Source: Kiritimatiellia bacterium (lineage in GTDB: Bacteria; Verrucomicrobiota; Kiritimatiellia; RFP12; UBA1067). Taken from it: a stretch of 22,118 bases of DNA. Position 1 is the stretch's first letter. Each line of letters starts with the position of its first letter. Made by a program: the position numbers and the translations under genes. This document shows positions 1 to 6,222 of this stretch, one piece after another. The stretch covers positions 1 through 22,118 of the forward strand of contig JAEDKA010000062.1 of assembly GCA_016296065.1 (NCBI GenBank). Direction: 5' to 3'. The notes under the pieces are model-generated. The model saw only the letters and a program-made list of their open reading frames with translations, was not told the DNA's origin and searched no databases.

Positions 1-55
1 AGAGTGAACTCCTTTCATTTCGCAAGTTGCTATCGAGCTTTGCTTGGCGCACCAT
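1..55 (-). CDS. 5' end of a small CDS running off the window
   Basis: Reading leftward from an ATG at 55, 18 codons are visible (MVRQAKLDSNLRNERSSL) before the window ends. The start has a good ribosome binding site, AAGGAG, six bases upstream. It lies 11 bases after the stop of the preceding miniature gene, so the two would be co-translated. I do not recognise the peptide. The same stretch resembles a segment at 17533-17584, where no equivalent reading frame is open, so it may be a dispersed repeat rather than a gene. Confidence 0.35.
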   Translation of the reverse strand, partial: MVRQAKLDSNLRNERSSL

Positions 56-66
56 GTTATTCTCCT

Positions 67-222
67 TCACTCCCTGCCGAGAAAAGGCCCGGCTTCCCTG
101 TCGGTGGCCTCGAGTTTGAAGTAGAGCGTGCAGACGTCCGCCTTGCCGTTCTCGGCATACGCCGCCGCGATGATCGCGGGCGTCGGGGAAACGACCGCGC
201 GCAACTTGAGAGACATCTTCAT
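67..222 (-). pseudogene. Miniature flavin-reductase remnant A (51 aa)
   Basis: The ATG at 222 has GAGGAG eight bases upstream, so this short frame looks translatable. Residues 6-29 (KLRAVVSPTPAIIAAAY through NGKAD) correspond to the first strand of a flavin-reductase-like (DIM6/NTAB) domain. They are nearly identical, also at DNA level, to the start of the remnant at 3753-3944, and recognisably related to the full-length reductase at 6744-7322. After NGKAD the sequence changes to VCTLYFKLEATDREAGPFLGRE and stops; I do not recognise this tail. The central flavin-binding part of the fold is missing, so reductase activity is not expected. It is either a deletion remnant or a small protein that reuses the module. 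Confidence 0.6.
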
Positions 223-326
223 TTTGCATCCTCCTCAAATCCAAACCGTTTCATCGTCTGACAGAATAGCAAACATGCAGAGACCCTGCCATTACGAAGT
301 CAATCCATCTTCCGCAGTGCCGTGTG

Positions 327-863
327 CTATCTCGCAAGCTTCCAGCAAAGCCAGGCGGAGAGCGTCTTGGAGTCGAAGATCGCGCCATTGCGGATTCCGT
401 CTTCGACTTCCGCCTCGGAAAGAACGACCGGATGCACATTCTCGTCGGGATCCTGGTCCTGCGCGTGGGCCGTCTCCGAGAGCTCCGCGAAGTAGAGGTG
501 GATGCGCTCCTCGCAGTAGCCGGGCGTGCAGATGATGGTTGTGAGGAACTTGATGCTCGTCACTTCGTAGCCCGTCTCCTCGGACGTCTCGCGCTTCGCG
601 CCTTCGACAGGATCTTCACCCGGTTCGAGTCCGCCCGCGATGACCTCGACAAGCGCCTCTTCAGCCGCCTTGCGATACTGCTTCACGAATACGAACTTGC
701 CGTCTGGCCGGCGGGCGAGGATGGCCACCGCGTTCCCGTGGCGGATTACCTCGCGCTTCGCCTTGCGTCCGTCGGGCAGTTCGATGTCGAGAAGATCGAC
801 GCTGATTATCTTCCCCGTGTACTTGCGCTCGGTCGCGAGCGTCTTTTCTGTCAGGTCTGTCAT
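327..863 (-). CDS. Nudix hydrolase, ADP-ribose pyrophosphatase-like
   Basis: A 178-residue Nudix protein. Residues about 77-99 match the Nudix signature G-x5-E-x7-R-E-U-x-E-E-x-G-U (GGLEPGE, then RETSEETGY); the glutamates bind the catalytic metal. The upstream part (HGNAVAILARRPDGKFVFVKQYR) is typical of the ADP-ribose/nucleotide-sugar branch, which hydrolyses ADP-ribose to AMP and ribose 5-phosphate; exact substrate is inference. I chose the ATG at 863 because GGAAAGGG lies ten bases upstream. An in-frame ATG at 908 adds 15 residues but has no ribosome binding site and the extension is not family-like. A TATACT hexamer sits four bases before the chosen ATG. The gene follows the dipeptidase at 940-1623 on the same strand with a 76-base gap, so co-transcription is possible. 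Confidence 0.9.
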   Translation of the reverse strand: MTDLTEKTLATERKYTGKIISVDLLDIELPDGRKAKREVIRHGNAVAILARRPDGKFVFVKQYRKAAEEALVEVIAGGLEPGEDPVEGAKRETSEETGYEVTSIKFLTTIICTPGYCEERIHLYFAELSETAHAQDQDPDENVHPVVLSEAEVEDGIRNGAIFDSKTLSAWLCWKLAR

Positions 864-939
864 TTTTAGTATACCCTTTCCGCAAGAAAAGCAGTCGTGT
901 TTTTTCATTAAAGTGCACTCAATACCGCTGCTTGCGCAT

Positions 940-1623
940 TCACCGCACGGGAAAATCGAAGTAGGTGTCGGGATAGGGCTCGTTCGCGAGCGTGAAGTGC
1001 CACCACTCTTCGGCGATGGGCTTGAAGCCGTGGGCGAGCATGATCTCGCGGAGAAGCATGCGGTTGGCGTACTGCTCCTTGGTTACGCCCTTGTAGTCGG
1101 GATGCGATTCGAGGCCGAACCAGTCGAACGTGCCGCCCATGTCCACTTCCTTGCCGGTCTTCATGTCGAAGAGCGTAAGGTCCACTGTGCTGCCGCGGCT
1201 GTGCCCCGACTTCTCTGCGATGTAGCCGCGCTCGAACAGCACGGACTTGTCGAGGTCGCGGTAGAAATACGGCTTCATCCGCGTGTCGCCGAGATCGGAC
1301 GCCCAGCGGACGAAATGCGCGACGGCGCGCTGCGGACGGTAGGCGTCGTATATCTTCAGCCTGTAGCCGCGCCTCACGCAGTCGTCGCTCGCCGCACTGA
1401 GCGCGCGCGCGGCCTCCTTCGTCAAAAGCGCGCACGGCTCTTCGTATCCGTCGATGCGTTCGCCGACGAAGTTGTATGTCGAATAGTACCGCGGCTCGAG
1501 AATTGCGTCCGGCACCGCCTCGGCGAGCGCGACAAATCCGCCGCGCCCGGCGACATCCATCTGCACACACCCAGCCAGCACAACCGCCAGTGCCCCAACG
1601 ATTCCGAGCAAGTTCTTTTTCAT
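940..1623 (-). CDS. VanX/DdpX-family D-Ala-D-Ala dipeptidase, putative lipoprotein
   Basis: A 227-residue member of the zinc-dependent D-alanyl-D-alanine dipeptidase family (peptidase M15D). Visible signatures are YDAYRPQRA (Arg96, substrate binding), SGHSRGSTVDLT (His141 and Asp148, zinc ligands), DMGGTFDWFG, and EEWWHF (Glu206 catalytic, His209 zinc ligand). All expected catalytic residues are present. The amino terminus is a short basic hydrophobic segment ending in the lipobox LAGC (residues 16-19), so the enzyme is predicted to be a membrane-anchored lipoprotein in the periplasm. The family splits D-Ala-D-Ala; in a Gram-negative, recycling of peptidoglycan dipeptide is more likely than vancomycin resistance, since no vanH, vanA or vanRS homologue is nearby. 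The ribosome binding site is weak (CGGAAAAACG before the ATG). Confidence 0.9.
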   Translation of the reverse strand: MKKNLLGIVGALAVVLAGCVQMDVAGRGGFVALAEAVPDAILEPRYYSTYNFVGERIDGYEEPCALLTKEAARALSAASDDCVRRGYRLKIYDAYRPQRAVAHFVRWASDLGDTRMKPYFYRDLDKSVLFERGYIAEKSGHSRGSTVDLTLFDMKTGKEVDMGGTFDWFGLESHPDYKGVTKEQYANRMLLREIMLAHGFKPIAEEWWHFTLANEPYPDTYFDFPVR

Positions 1624-1657
1624 CGTTTTTCCGTTCGCTTTAGGTTTTCATCTTAGT

Positions 1658-1891
1658 TTACCCATGCTTTATCTTGCCTGAAAAAGTCGAACGACCCAGA
1701 ACAAAGAATTCGCACAAAGTACCGTTAACATTATCGGCGTGAACCACGCCGACAGGTCCGCACTGCAGCACCTCGTACATCAGGTACTCGAAGAGCCTGC
1801 GGTCGTTCCGGCACGGCGTTCCCCACTCCTTGTCGTGGTACGCGCGCTCAAGGTCGTTCAATTCGAAATATGGGCAGCTTATCTTTTTCAT
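1658..1891 (-). pseudogene. tag: Truncated DNA-3-methyladenine glycosylase I
   Basis: The first 45 or so residues (ELNDLERAYHDKEWGTP, then RRLFEYLMYEVLQCG) match the amino terminus of Tag, the enzyme that removes 3-methyladenine from DNA and is normally near 190 residues. Homology stops at LQCG, where the family continues with GLSW; here the frame runs into 32 unrelated residues ending GKIKHG. The rest of the enzyme, including the catalytic region and carboxy-terminal zinc ligands, is absent. It is a gene remnant produced by deletion or recombination near position 1757. Its ATG has no obvious ribosome binding site. A ten-codon open frame (ATG at 1937, stop just before the tag start) lies upstream, preceded by nothing convincing. 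It sits between the DWKLF-type gene and the dipeptidase. Confidence 0.75.
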
Positions 1892-1995
1892 TGTTTTGTT
1901 TTAGCCGCAAAGACCGCGAAGGAGGTTCTCTTTCATGATTGCATTGTTTCTCCTCCCTGTCATACAAGGTGATCGTCTACTGCTCGTCCTCCGAC

Positions 1996-2298
1996 TTAAA
2001 CTTCCGCAAGAGAGGCCACCAACTCTTCACTGAAGCCGTCAAGATCTGACATCGTGATGGCTTTTTCGAGTAGAAGGCAATGCAAGTTGAAATGCATTCT
2101 CGAACGTCTCATTTCCGCCTGGACACCGACGCGACTGATGTCCTGCTTCAGCCGCCTCTCAAGTTTCCAGAACTTCGTAGAAGGCTCCTCTGGGGCGGCG
2201 ATTATTGCGGAATACTCATCAAGGAGTGACTGCATGCAGCGCTCTTGCCATTCAGGCAGTCTCTTGCGAAACAGTTTCCAGTCTCTTTCACTTGACAT
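1996..2298 (-). CDS. Small DWKLF-family protein, copy 1 (100 aa)
   Basis: A 100-residue soluble, charged, probably helical protein. The ATG at 2298 has AAGGAG nine bases upstream; the ATG at 2334 is upstream of that site and is rejected. It is clearly paralogous to the protein at 6223-6546. Shared blocks are DWKLFRK-LP-WQE, the QSLLDEY/QKLLDDY segment, FW-LE-RL, the EMRRSRM block and a final acidic DL-FS motif. I recall similar ~100-residue proteins in gut Firmicutes carried under the doubtful name 'multidrug transporter'; no membrane segment is present, so that name should not be used. Function unknown. It follows the zinc-ribbon membrane protein on the same strand with a 45-base gap. Confidence 0.8.
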   Translation of the reverse strand: MSSERDWKLFRKRLPEWQERCMQSLLDEYSAIIAAPEEPSTKFWKLERRLKQDISRVGVQAEMRRSRMHFNLHCLLLEKAITMSDLDGFSEELVASLAEV

Positions 2299-2343
2299 GA
2301 TGCCTATCTCCTTCTTAATGCTATTCGCAATCACAATGGAATT

Positions 2344-2694
2344 TTAATCTGTAGCTATCTCTTTCCCACAGTGAATACACTGAATCGGCAGGCGGCTTGC
2401 TATTCGCCTGGCGCAATTGCGACCTGTTGCGTCGCGTCCCAGCCATTTTGACATGACAAACTTACCGCAGTGCGGGCAGCGTAGATTTTGAAAGACATGA
2501 AGGGAGATGAGATTAATGATTACCCCCAGCAGGCAAATTACTCCTGCAATTCGACGAACATCGCGCTTCCCAATGTAGGCAAAATCCGTACATGTCGATA
2601 AAATGGCGGCAAGAAGAAGCACGGCCAGCAAAACACATGCGATCGCCACAAGACAGCGACGCCATTTCCTGAACTTGTCAAAATCGTTTTTCAT
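2344..2694 (-). CDS. Two-TM membrane protein with zinc-ribbon tail (116 aa)
   Basis: Start taken at the ATG at 2694 (MKNDFDKFRKWRRC), which has AAGGGAT about eleven bases upstream and follows the TSCPD gene stop by 14 bases. The longer frame starting at 2886 would overlap the TSCPD gene completely and has an Arg-rich, shadow-like composition. Two hydrophobic segments, about residues 14-34 and 48-66, are followed by a cytoplasmic or periplasmic tail with CPHC (73-76) and CIHC (106-109). Four cysteines in two CxxC pairs are typical of a zinc ribbon. I do not recognise a named family. The tight spacing suggests co-translation with the TSCPD protein upstream. Confidence 0.7.
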   Translation of the reverse strand: MKNDFDKFRKWRRCLVAIACVLLAVLLLAAILSTCTDFAYIGKRDVRRIAGVICLLGVIINLISLHVFQNLRCPHCGKFVMSKWLGRDATGRNCARRIASRLPIQCIHCGKEIATD

Positions 2695-2708
2695 ATTGCT
2701 TGTATCCC

Positions 2709-2960
2709 TTAATCTTGTTGTATCGTGCGCTCCGCCTCGAGCGCGCAGGCGAGCTGGTCTGGGCAGGAGGTGCCGTTGCGGCACTGTATGCCCTTCAGAA
2801 GCGCAACGACATCGTCGACCTTTCGCCCAACGACGAGCTTCGCGACGCCCTGCGTGTTGCCGGGGCATCCCCCGACGAATTCGCACTTCGTAACGACGCC
2901 GTCCGCGACCTCATAGTTGATCGCCCGCGAACACGTTCCTGCTGTGTTGTATGTCGTCAT
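2709..2960 (-). CDS. TSCPD-domain protein (TIGR03905-like)
   Basis: An 83-residue protein that is essentially one TSCPD domain. Visible features are the TCSRAINYEV opening, the FVGGCPGNTQG loop (residues 28-38), KLVVGR, LLKGIQCRNG and the name-giving TSCPDQLA (65-72). Four conserved cysteines (10, 32, 60, 66) could bind a metal. Domains of this type are also found fused to the carboxy terminus of some ribonucleotide reductases; the free-standing family has no established biochemical role. The ATG has AAGGAG seven bases upstream (AAGGAGAAAACAATG). It lies 28 bases after the vapC stop and directly upstream of the zinc-ribbon membrane gene, likely in one transcript. Confidence 0.88.
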   Translation of the reverse strand: MTTYNTAGTCSRAINYEVADGVVTKCEFVGGCPGNTQGVAKLVVGRKVDDVVALLKGIQCRNGTSCPDQLACALEAERTIQQD

Positions 2961-2988
2961 TGTTTTCTCCTTGTTTTGATTACTTCAG

Positions 2989-3387
2989 TCACGGCAGGAC
3001 CTCGGTTAGCGGAAGCCTGCGGAACGACTTCTCGCAGGCGACCGTCGTCTTGTTGTCGGCAAGGTATCCACCATGTATGAGACGATCGACGAATCCTGGA
3101 CGCGCCCTTTCCAGGTTCGGCAGCGCCAGCACGTCCCGCGCATGGTCGCTCACGGCAAAGCCCTTCGCGCCTGAAATCTTTCTCAAAAGCAGCAAGGCGT
3201 CCGCCTTCGAAACTCCGTAGCTCGCCTGGAGGGCATAGTAGGCTTCGGATAACGTCGTGTCGGATATCTCAAAGACGCACCCCTCAAGAACTCGCTTGTA
3301 GGCAGTCTCAATAACCTTCAGAGAAAGCGGCTTGGGATGATTGGTGAGAATCCGCATCAGAAAGGAGGTGTCGCATCCGTACGTCAT
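2989..3387 (-). CDS. vapC: PIN-domain toxin (VapC-type ribonuclease)
   Basis: A 132-residue PIN-domain protein. It opens CDTSFLMRIL with Asp6 as the first acidic residue, has Glu48 in TTLSEAYYAL, Asp101 in FVDRLI, and a carboxy end ADNKTTVACEKSFRRLP resembling the usual 'T-DK-F-RLP' terminus. These are the metal-binding acidic positions of VapC endoribonucleases, which cut RNA (often initiator tRNA or rRNA) when not held by antitoxin. The ATG overlaps the antitoxin stop as ATGA and has GAGGAG eight bases upstream, so translation is coupled. The last acidic position appears as Glu rather than Asp; activity is likely but not certain. Confidence 0.88.
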   Translation of the reverse strand: MTYGCDTSFLMRILTNHPKPLSLKVIETAYKRVLEGCVFEISDTTLSEAYYALQASYGVSKADALLLLRKISGAKGFAVSDHARDVLALPNLERARPGFVDRLIHGGYLADNKTTVACEKSFRRLPLTEVLP

Positions 3388-3674
3388 TCACCAGCTCCTC
3401 TTCTGAACGCAACAATGTCGTCGCGCATCTTTTCCGCGTCAAGAGGATCGTCGGGAAACCTTGTTATGAACGGCTCGGCAATTCCGGCCCATTCCGGCAT
3501 CTTGGAAGTCGCCGTCTTGCGGCTTCGAGACGCTGAAACCGGGACATGCCATTCGTCCGCGTTGTAGGCCACGATGAACGCAAGGACGGCATTTCGCATC
3601 TTCTCGCCGTTTTGCGCCGTCTTGACCTTAAACTCGCGGTATACGCTGTCAGGAATGTCAAGTGTTGTCTTCAT
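3384..3674 (-). CDS. vapB: VapB-like antitoxin
   Basis: A 96-residue protein with an amino-terminal MKTTLDIPDSVYREFKVK segment typical of ribbon-helix-helix antitoxins, followed by helix KMRNAVLAFIVAYN and a carboxy half (PEWAGIAEPFITRFPDDP onward) that would wrap the toxin. It overlaps vapC by four bases. The family binds toxin and represses its own promoter through palindromes; here an AACCAT/ATGGTT inverted repeat lies directly on the promoter, right before the ATG. The -10 hexamer ends only six bases before the start codon, so the mRNA is probably leaderless or nearly so; no Shine-Dalgarno sequence is present. Confidence 0.85.
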   Translation of the reverse strand: MKTTLDIPDSVYREFKVKTAQNGEKMRNAVLAFIVAYNADEWHVPVSASRSRKTATSKMPEWAGIAEPFITRFPDDPLDAEKMRDDIVAFRRGAGE

Positions 3675-3676
3675 GA

Positions 3677-3714
3677 AACCATTATATACTTTTTTATGGT
3701 TTTATGTCAACCAT
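3677..3714 (-). promoter_or_regulatory. vapBC promoter and operator
   Basis: On the minus strand a perfect -35 TTGACA (3710-3705) is followed by an 18-base spacer and a perfect -10 TATAAT (3686-3681). Initiation is expected near 3674, the first base of the antitoxin ATG. Overlaid on this are AACCAT (3677-3682), ATGGTT (3696-3701) and a further AACCAT (3709-3714) in plus-strand orientation. The first two form an inverted repeat with a 13-base centre and the third is a direct copy. This is what an autoregulated toxin-antitoxin promoter would look like. Confidence 0.8.
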
Positions 3715-3752
3715 ACATCGGCTATTTCTGATCTGCTTCGCTGCGCCGCGAA

Positions 3753-3944
3753 TCACATCAGTTCCTTGCCGCAGGAGAAAGCGGGGACGACGGACGCGTC
3801 CATGAGACGGTAGACGTGCTGGCAGGTGTCGAAGCAGACGGGCTTCATCTTCTCCGCGTCCGCCTTGCCGTTCTCGTCATACGCCGCCGCGATGATCGCG
3901 GGCGTCGGCGATACTACTGCCCGCAGCTTGAGTAACTTCTTCAT
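3753..3944 (-). pseudogene. Miniature flavin-reductase remnant B (63 aa, internal deletion)
   Basis: The frame starts MKKLLKLRAVVSPTPAIIAA and ends AFSCGKELM. The first 26 residues align with the amino terminus of the flavin reductase at 6744-7322. Everything after NGKADAEKM aligns with the last 36 residues of that same protein (NGKVDPAKLNALIFDQ onward to AWNAGKPLM). About 125 central residues are therefore gone, in frame. In the intact gene both breakpoints encode a similar (D)NGKV(D/N) peptide, so deletion between short internal repeats is a natural explanation. ATG 3944 is preferred over 3953 because GAAAGG then lies ten bases upstream. It follows crcB by 22 bases. Loss of the flavin-binding core makes enzymatic function unlikely. 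Confidence 0.7.
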
Positions 3945-3966
3945 GATATTCATGCCTTTCAAATCT

Positions 3967-4326
3967 TCAATGTCGCGCGGCACAGTACCCGAGCGCGACG
4001 GCTGCGATGCCGATGGTGACGCTTCCGATGGCATATGCCGCAAAAGCGCACCAGCGTCCCGCCTCCGCAAGAGCGAGGGATTCCTTCGAGAAGGTGGAGA
4101 ACGTCGTGAAGCCGCCGCATAGTCCCGTTGTCAGCAGAAGCCGCATACCCTCGCTCCACCCGAATCGCGACGCCCATCCTCCGAAAAGACCAATTGCCAT
4201 GCTGCCAATGACATTGACGACGAAAGTGGCTAACGGAAACATGGCCGAGGTTACGACAAGCCCAGCGCCGTATCTCAGCGCGCATCCAATTCCGCCGCCA
4301 AGGAAAACCATGAAAACATTTGTCAT
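3967..4326 (-). CDS. crcB: Fluoride channel CrcB/FluC
   Basis: A 119-residue, four-helix membrane protein with the CrcB/FluC signatures GGGIGCALRYG (residues 10-20), FVVNVIGS (35-42, with the conserved Asn) and GLCGGFTTFSTFS (68-80, the phenylalanine and polar-track region). The family forms dual-topology dimers that export toxic fluoride. The ATG overlaps the stop of the upstream VTT-protein gene (ATGA) and has GGAGG four bases before it, so expression is coupled to that operon. No fluoride riboswitch can be placed directly upstream because that space is coding sequence. Only one crcB is seen, consistent with a homodimer. Confidence 0.94.
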   Translation of the reverse strand: MTNVFMVFLGGGIGCALRYGAGLVVTSAMFPLATFVVNVIGSMAIGLFGGWASRFGWSEGMRLLLTTGLCGGFTTFSTFSKESLALAEAGRWCAFAAYAIGSVTIGIAAVALGYCAARH

Positions 4327-5042
4327 GCGTCCTCCGTAGATTCAAATCGACAATGCCGCCGCCGCTTGGACGGCGTCCCGTCGCAGAGACGGGAGACAAC
4401 AGCCTTGGCAAGAAAGAATAGGCCAGTCACAACCATAGCCGCAAGGAACGCCCACCACGCGGTGCCTTCGCCGTTACCGAAGAACGCTCCCGCAAGCGCA
4501 TAAAACAGCGATACCGTCGCATTCCCCAATGCCAGCTGCAAAGCCACCTGCGTGATAGGCTGGCGTGCGACACCGGACATGACGGTGGATGCCTCGGCAA
4601 GAACAGGAACAGGTCGAAGAGCGAGCAGCGTCCACGCGCCGAACCGCTGCTGAAAGCAGGAAAGCGAAGCCATGTCGGATGCGCCAATAAGCTTTTCGGC
4701 GGCGGTTGACGAAATTCGTCCAATCGCATATCCTGCGGCGGAACTGACCGACATCGCTGCGAACGAAACGGCAAATCCCAATTTCCATCCGAGGAACAGG
4801 CCGCACGAAATACTTGCGAGGCTGGACGGAACAGGCAGTATGATGTCGCTTGCTAGAACAAGAAAAAGGACGAGCGCCACAAAAAAGCGATTGCCGTCTG
4901 TCGAAGCAATGGCATCATTCACCCAGCCATTGATTTCGTCGCCCCATAGAATGAAAGACACCACGACAGCCGCAGAAACGGCGAGAAACAGGAGAAACGC
5001 ACGCAAAGGGAGCGCTCTGCGATATTTCCTTCGGTTTTTCAT
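4323..5042 (-). CDS. VTT-domain (TVP38/TMEM64, DedA-like) membrane protein
   Basis: A 239-residue polytopic membrane protein. Hydrophobic segments lie at about residues 12-33, 52-68, 73-105, 135-155, 163-190 and 196-215. A VTT-like core is visible: the LPVPSSLASISCGLFLG re-entrant region (69-85), GYAIGR (104-109), and FGAWTLLALRPVPVLAEAST with its Arg/Pro motif (134-153). Such proteins act in lipid scrambling or undecaprenyl-phosphate and cation-linked transport; a specific role cannot be given. The chosen ATG at 5042 overlaps the stop of the preceding dehydrogenase (ATGA) with GGAG close upstream. An ATG five codons earlier (5057) lies inside that gene and is less likely. It is the middle gene of a three-gene overlapping operon ending in crcB. 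Confidence 0.82.
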   Translation of the reverse strand: MKNRRKYRRALPLRAFLLFLAVSAAVVVSFILWGDEINGWVNDAIASTDGNRFFVALVLFLVLASDIILPVPSSLASISCGLFLGWKLGFAVSFAAMSVSSAAGYAIGRISSTAAEKLIGASDMASLSCFQQRFGAWTLLALRPVPVLAEASTVMSGVARQPITQVALQLALGNATVSLFYALAGAFFGNGEGTAWWAFLAAMVVTGLFFLAKAVVSRLCDGTPSKRRRHCRFESTEDA

Positions 5043-5746
5043 TTCTCCAGTCTCCATCCAAAGTCGTTGTGGTAGATCATGTTGCGGGTCATGCCCCCGT
5101 CGATGCAGATGTTCTCGCCGGTGATGAACCCCGCTTTGTCCGAGGCAAGGTAGAGAACCATGTTCGCGATGTCCATAGGGTTTCCGACGCGCCCCGCGAA
5201 ATGCTGCGAGGCGTCAGGTCCGTCGTAAGTCGTGCCTGTCGTGTCTATCCAGCCGGGCGAAATCGAATTGACGCGGACGCGACCGGCGAGGCTGGCGGCC
5301 AGCGCGTGCGTGAGCGCGGCGATTCCACCCTTTGCGGCGGTGTAGCTCTCGCTCTGCGGCTGGCTCATCCTGTCACGGGAGGATGAGATGTTGATGATGG
5401 ACGCACCATCGGAGAAGTTGTCCTTGAAGAGTTTAGCAAGGTAGAACGGCGCGACCACGCCGACGGCCTGCGCGTATGCAAACTCCTCGTAGGTGCATTC
5501 GTCGATGCCCTTGAAGAGAGGCATTGCGTTGTTGACGAGGACATCAACCTTGCCGCTCTTGGCGATGACGTCCGCGGCAAATCGCTCAAGCGTCGCCTTG
5601 TTCGCCAGATCGCCCACGAACCAAGGTCCCTGCTGCTTGTCGATAATGTGGACGGTAGCGCCCTCGTTCCGGAAACACTCGGCGATGCACTTGCCGATAC
5701 CTTGCGCCCCGCCCGTCACAACAACAACTTTGTCTTTGAACTGCAT
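5039..5746 (-). CDS. Short-chain dehydrogenase/reductase (SDR)
   Basis: A 235-residue classical SDR. The NAD(P)-binding motif TGGAQGIG (residues 11-18), VNNA (71-74), Ser near 121-123 (NISSS), and catalytic Tyr135 and Lys139 in YTAAK are all present, as is the family's PGWIDT segment after the active site and the terminal GENICIDGGMT. Asp36 after the second strand (VHIID) favours NAD over NADP, an inference. The substrate cannot be read from sequence. ATG 5746 is chosen for GAGGG seven bases upstream and because the protein then begins at the usual MQFKDKVVVVTGG; the 25 extra residues from 5821 look non-coding. It heads the operon with the VTT protein and crcB. Confidence 0.92.
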   Translation of the reverse strand: MQFKDKVVVVTGGAQGIGKCIAECFRNEGATVHIIDKQQGPWFVGDLANKATLERFAADVIAKSGKVDVLVNNAMPLFKGIDECTYEEFAYAQAVGVVAPFYLAKLFKDNFSDGASIINISSSRDRMSQPQSESYTAAKGGIAALTHALAASLAGRVRVNSISPGWIDTTGTTYDGPDASQHFAGRVGNPMDIANMVLYLASDKAGFITGENICIDGGMTRNMIYHNDFGWRLEK

Positions 5747-5789
5747 ATTCACACCCTCAAATCGACTTTGACACATTCGCGGCAGATTT

Positions 5790-6221
5790 TCACTTTCCGC
5801 AACTGGCGCATAATTGCACAAGTGCAGCCTTCAATATATCGTAGCGTCGCTTCTTCTCCGCCTTGGCGAAATGTGCCTCGCGGCTCTGGGGAAAGTTCAG
5901 CGTGTATTCGAGCGGATGGTCGAACTGCTCGTTCGTCAGGTCGAACACGGCATCGCCCACCACATTGAAACAATGGTAGTTGCCGTCGCCGAGCGGCACG
6001 CCATATACTTCGCCCCCGAAAATATCCTGCGCGAGAAACGCGGTGATGGAGCATTGTCCGCAGGTTGGATTGGACACGCTCCATTTCTCTCGCATACGCG
6101 GTGCGCAGGTCTCCCGCCGCCAACAGCCAGGCAGTAGCCGGTAGAGACCGTCGAGCGAGCCGACTAACGCATACTCGCTGTTCGCCGGCTTCAAGTCTGA
6201 ATGTTCGCTTCCATAGAACAT
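5790..6221 (-). CDS. YunG-like protein with Cys/His/Asp motif
   Basis: A 143-residue soluble protein. The core reads LPGCWRRETC, WSVSNPTCGQCSITAFLAQD, FGGEV, YHCFNVVGDAVFDLTNEQF. This matches my recollection of the YunG-type family (W-x-x-x-T ... P--GQC--TA---QD--GGE ... H-WN ... DLT--QF). Cys57, His83 and Asp94 are spaced like a transglutaminase/papain-like triad, so a cysteine-based hydrolase or a degenerate version of that fold is plausible; no activity is established. The start codon follows the stop of the DWKLF-type gene by one base (TGATATG), with GAAAGG ten bases upstream, so the two are almost certainly co-translated. Confidence 0.75.
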   Translation of the reverse strand: MFYGSEHSDLKPANSEYALVGSLDGLYRLLPGCWRRETCAPRMREKWSVSNPTCGQCSITAFLAQDIFGGEVYGVPLGDGNYHCFNVVGDAVFDLTNEQFDHPLEYTLNFPQSREAHFAKAEKKRRYDILKAALVQLCASCGK

Positions 6222-6222
6222 A

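Noticed and set aside
908..1570. Long minus-strand open frame (220 aa) over the dipeptidase gene
   Set aside because: Arg-rich shadow of the VanX-like gene in another frame; no ribosome site or family signature.
940..1623. Vancomycin-resistance operon
   Set aside because: Only a VanX-like enzyme is present; no vanH, ligase or vanRS lies beside it and the protein carries a lipobox.
4326..4420. Fluoride riboswitch in front of crcB
   Set aside because: The region directly upstream is coding sequence for the VTT protein and overlaps the crcB start; no riboswitch-like pairing could be placed.
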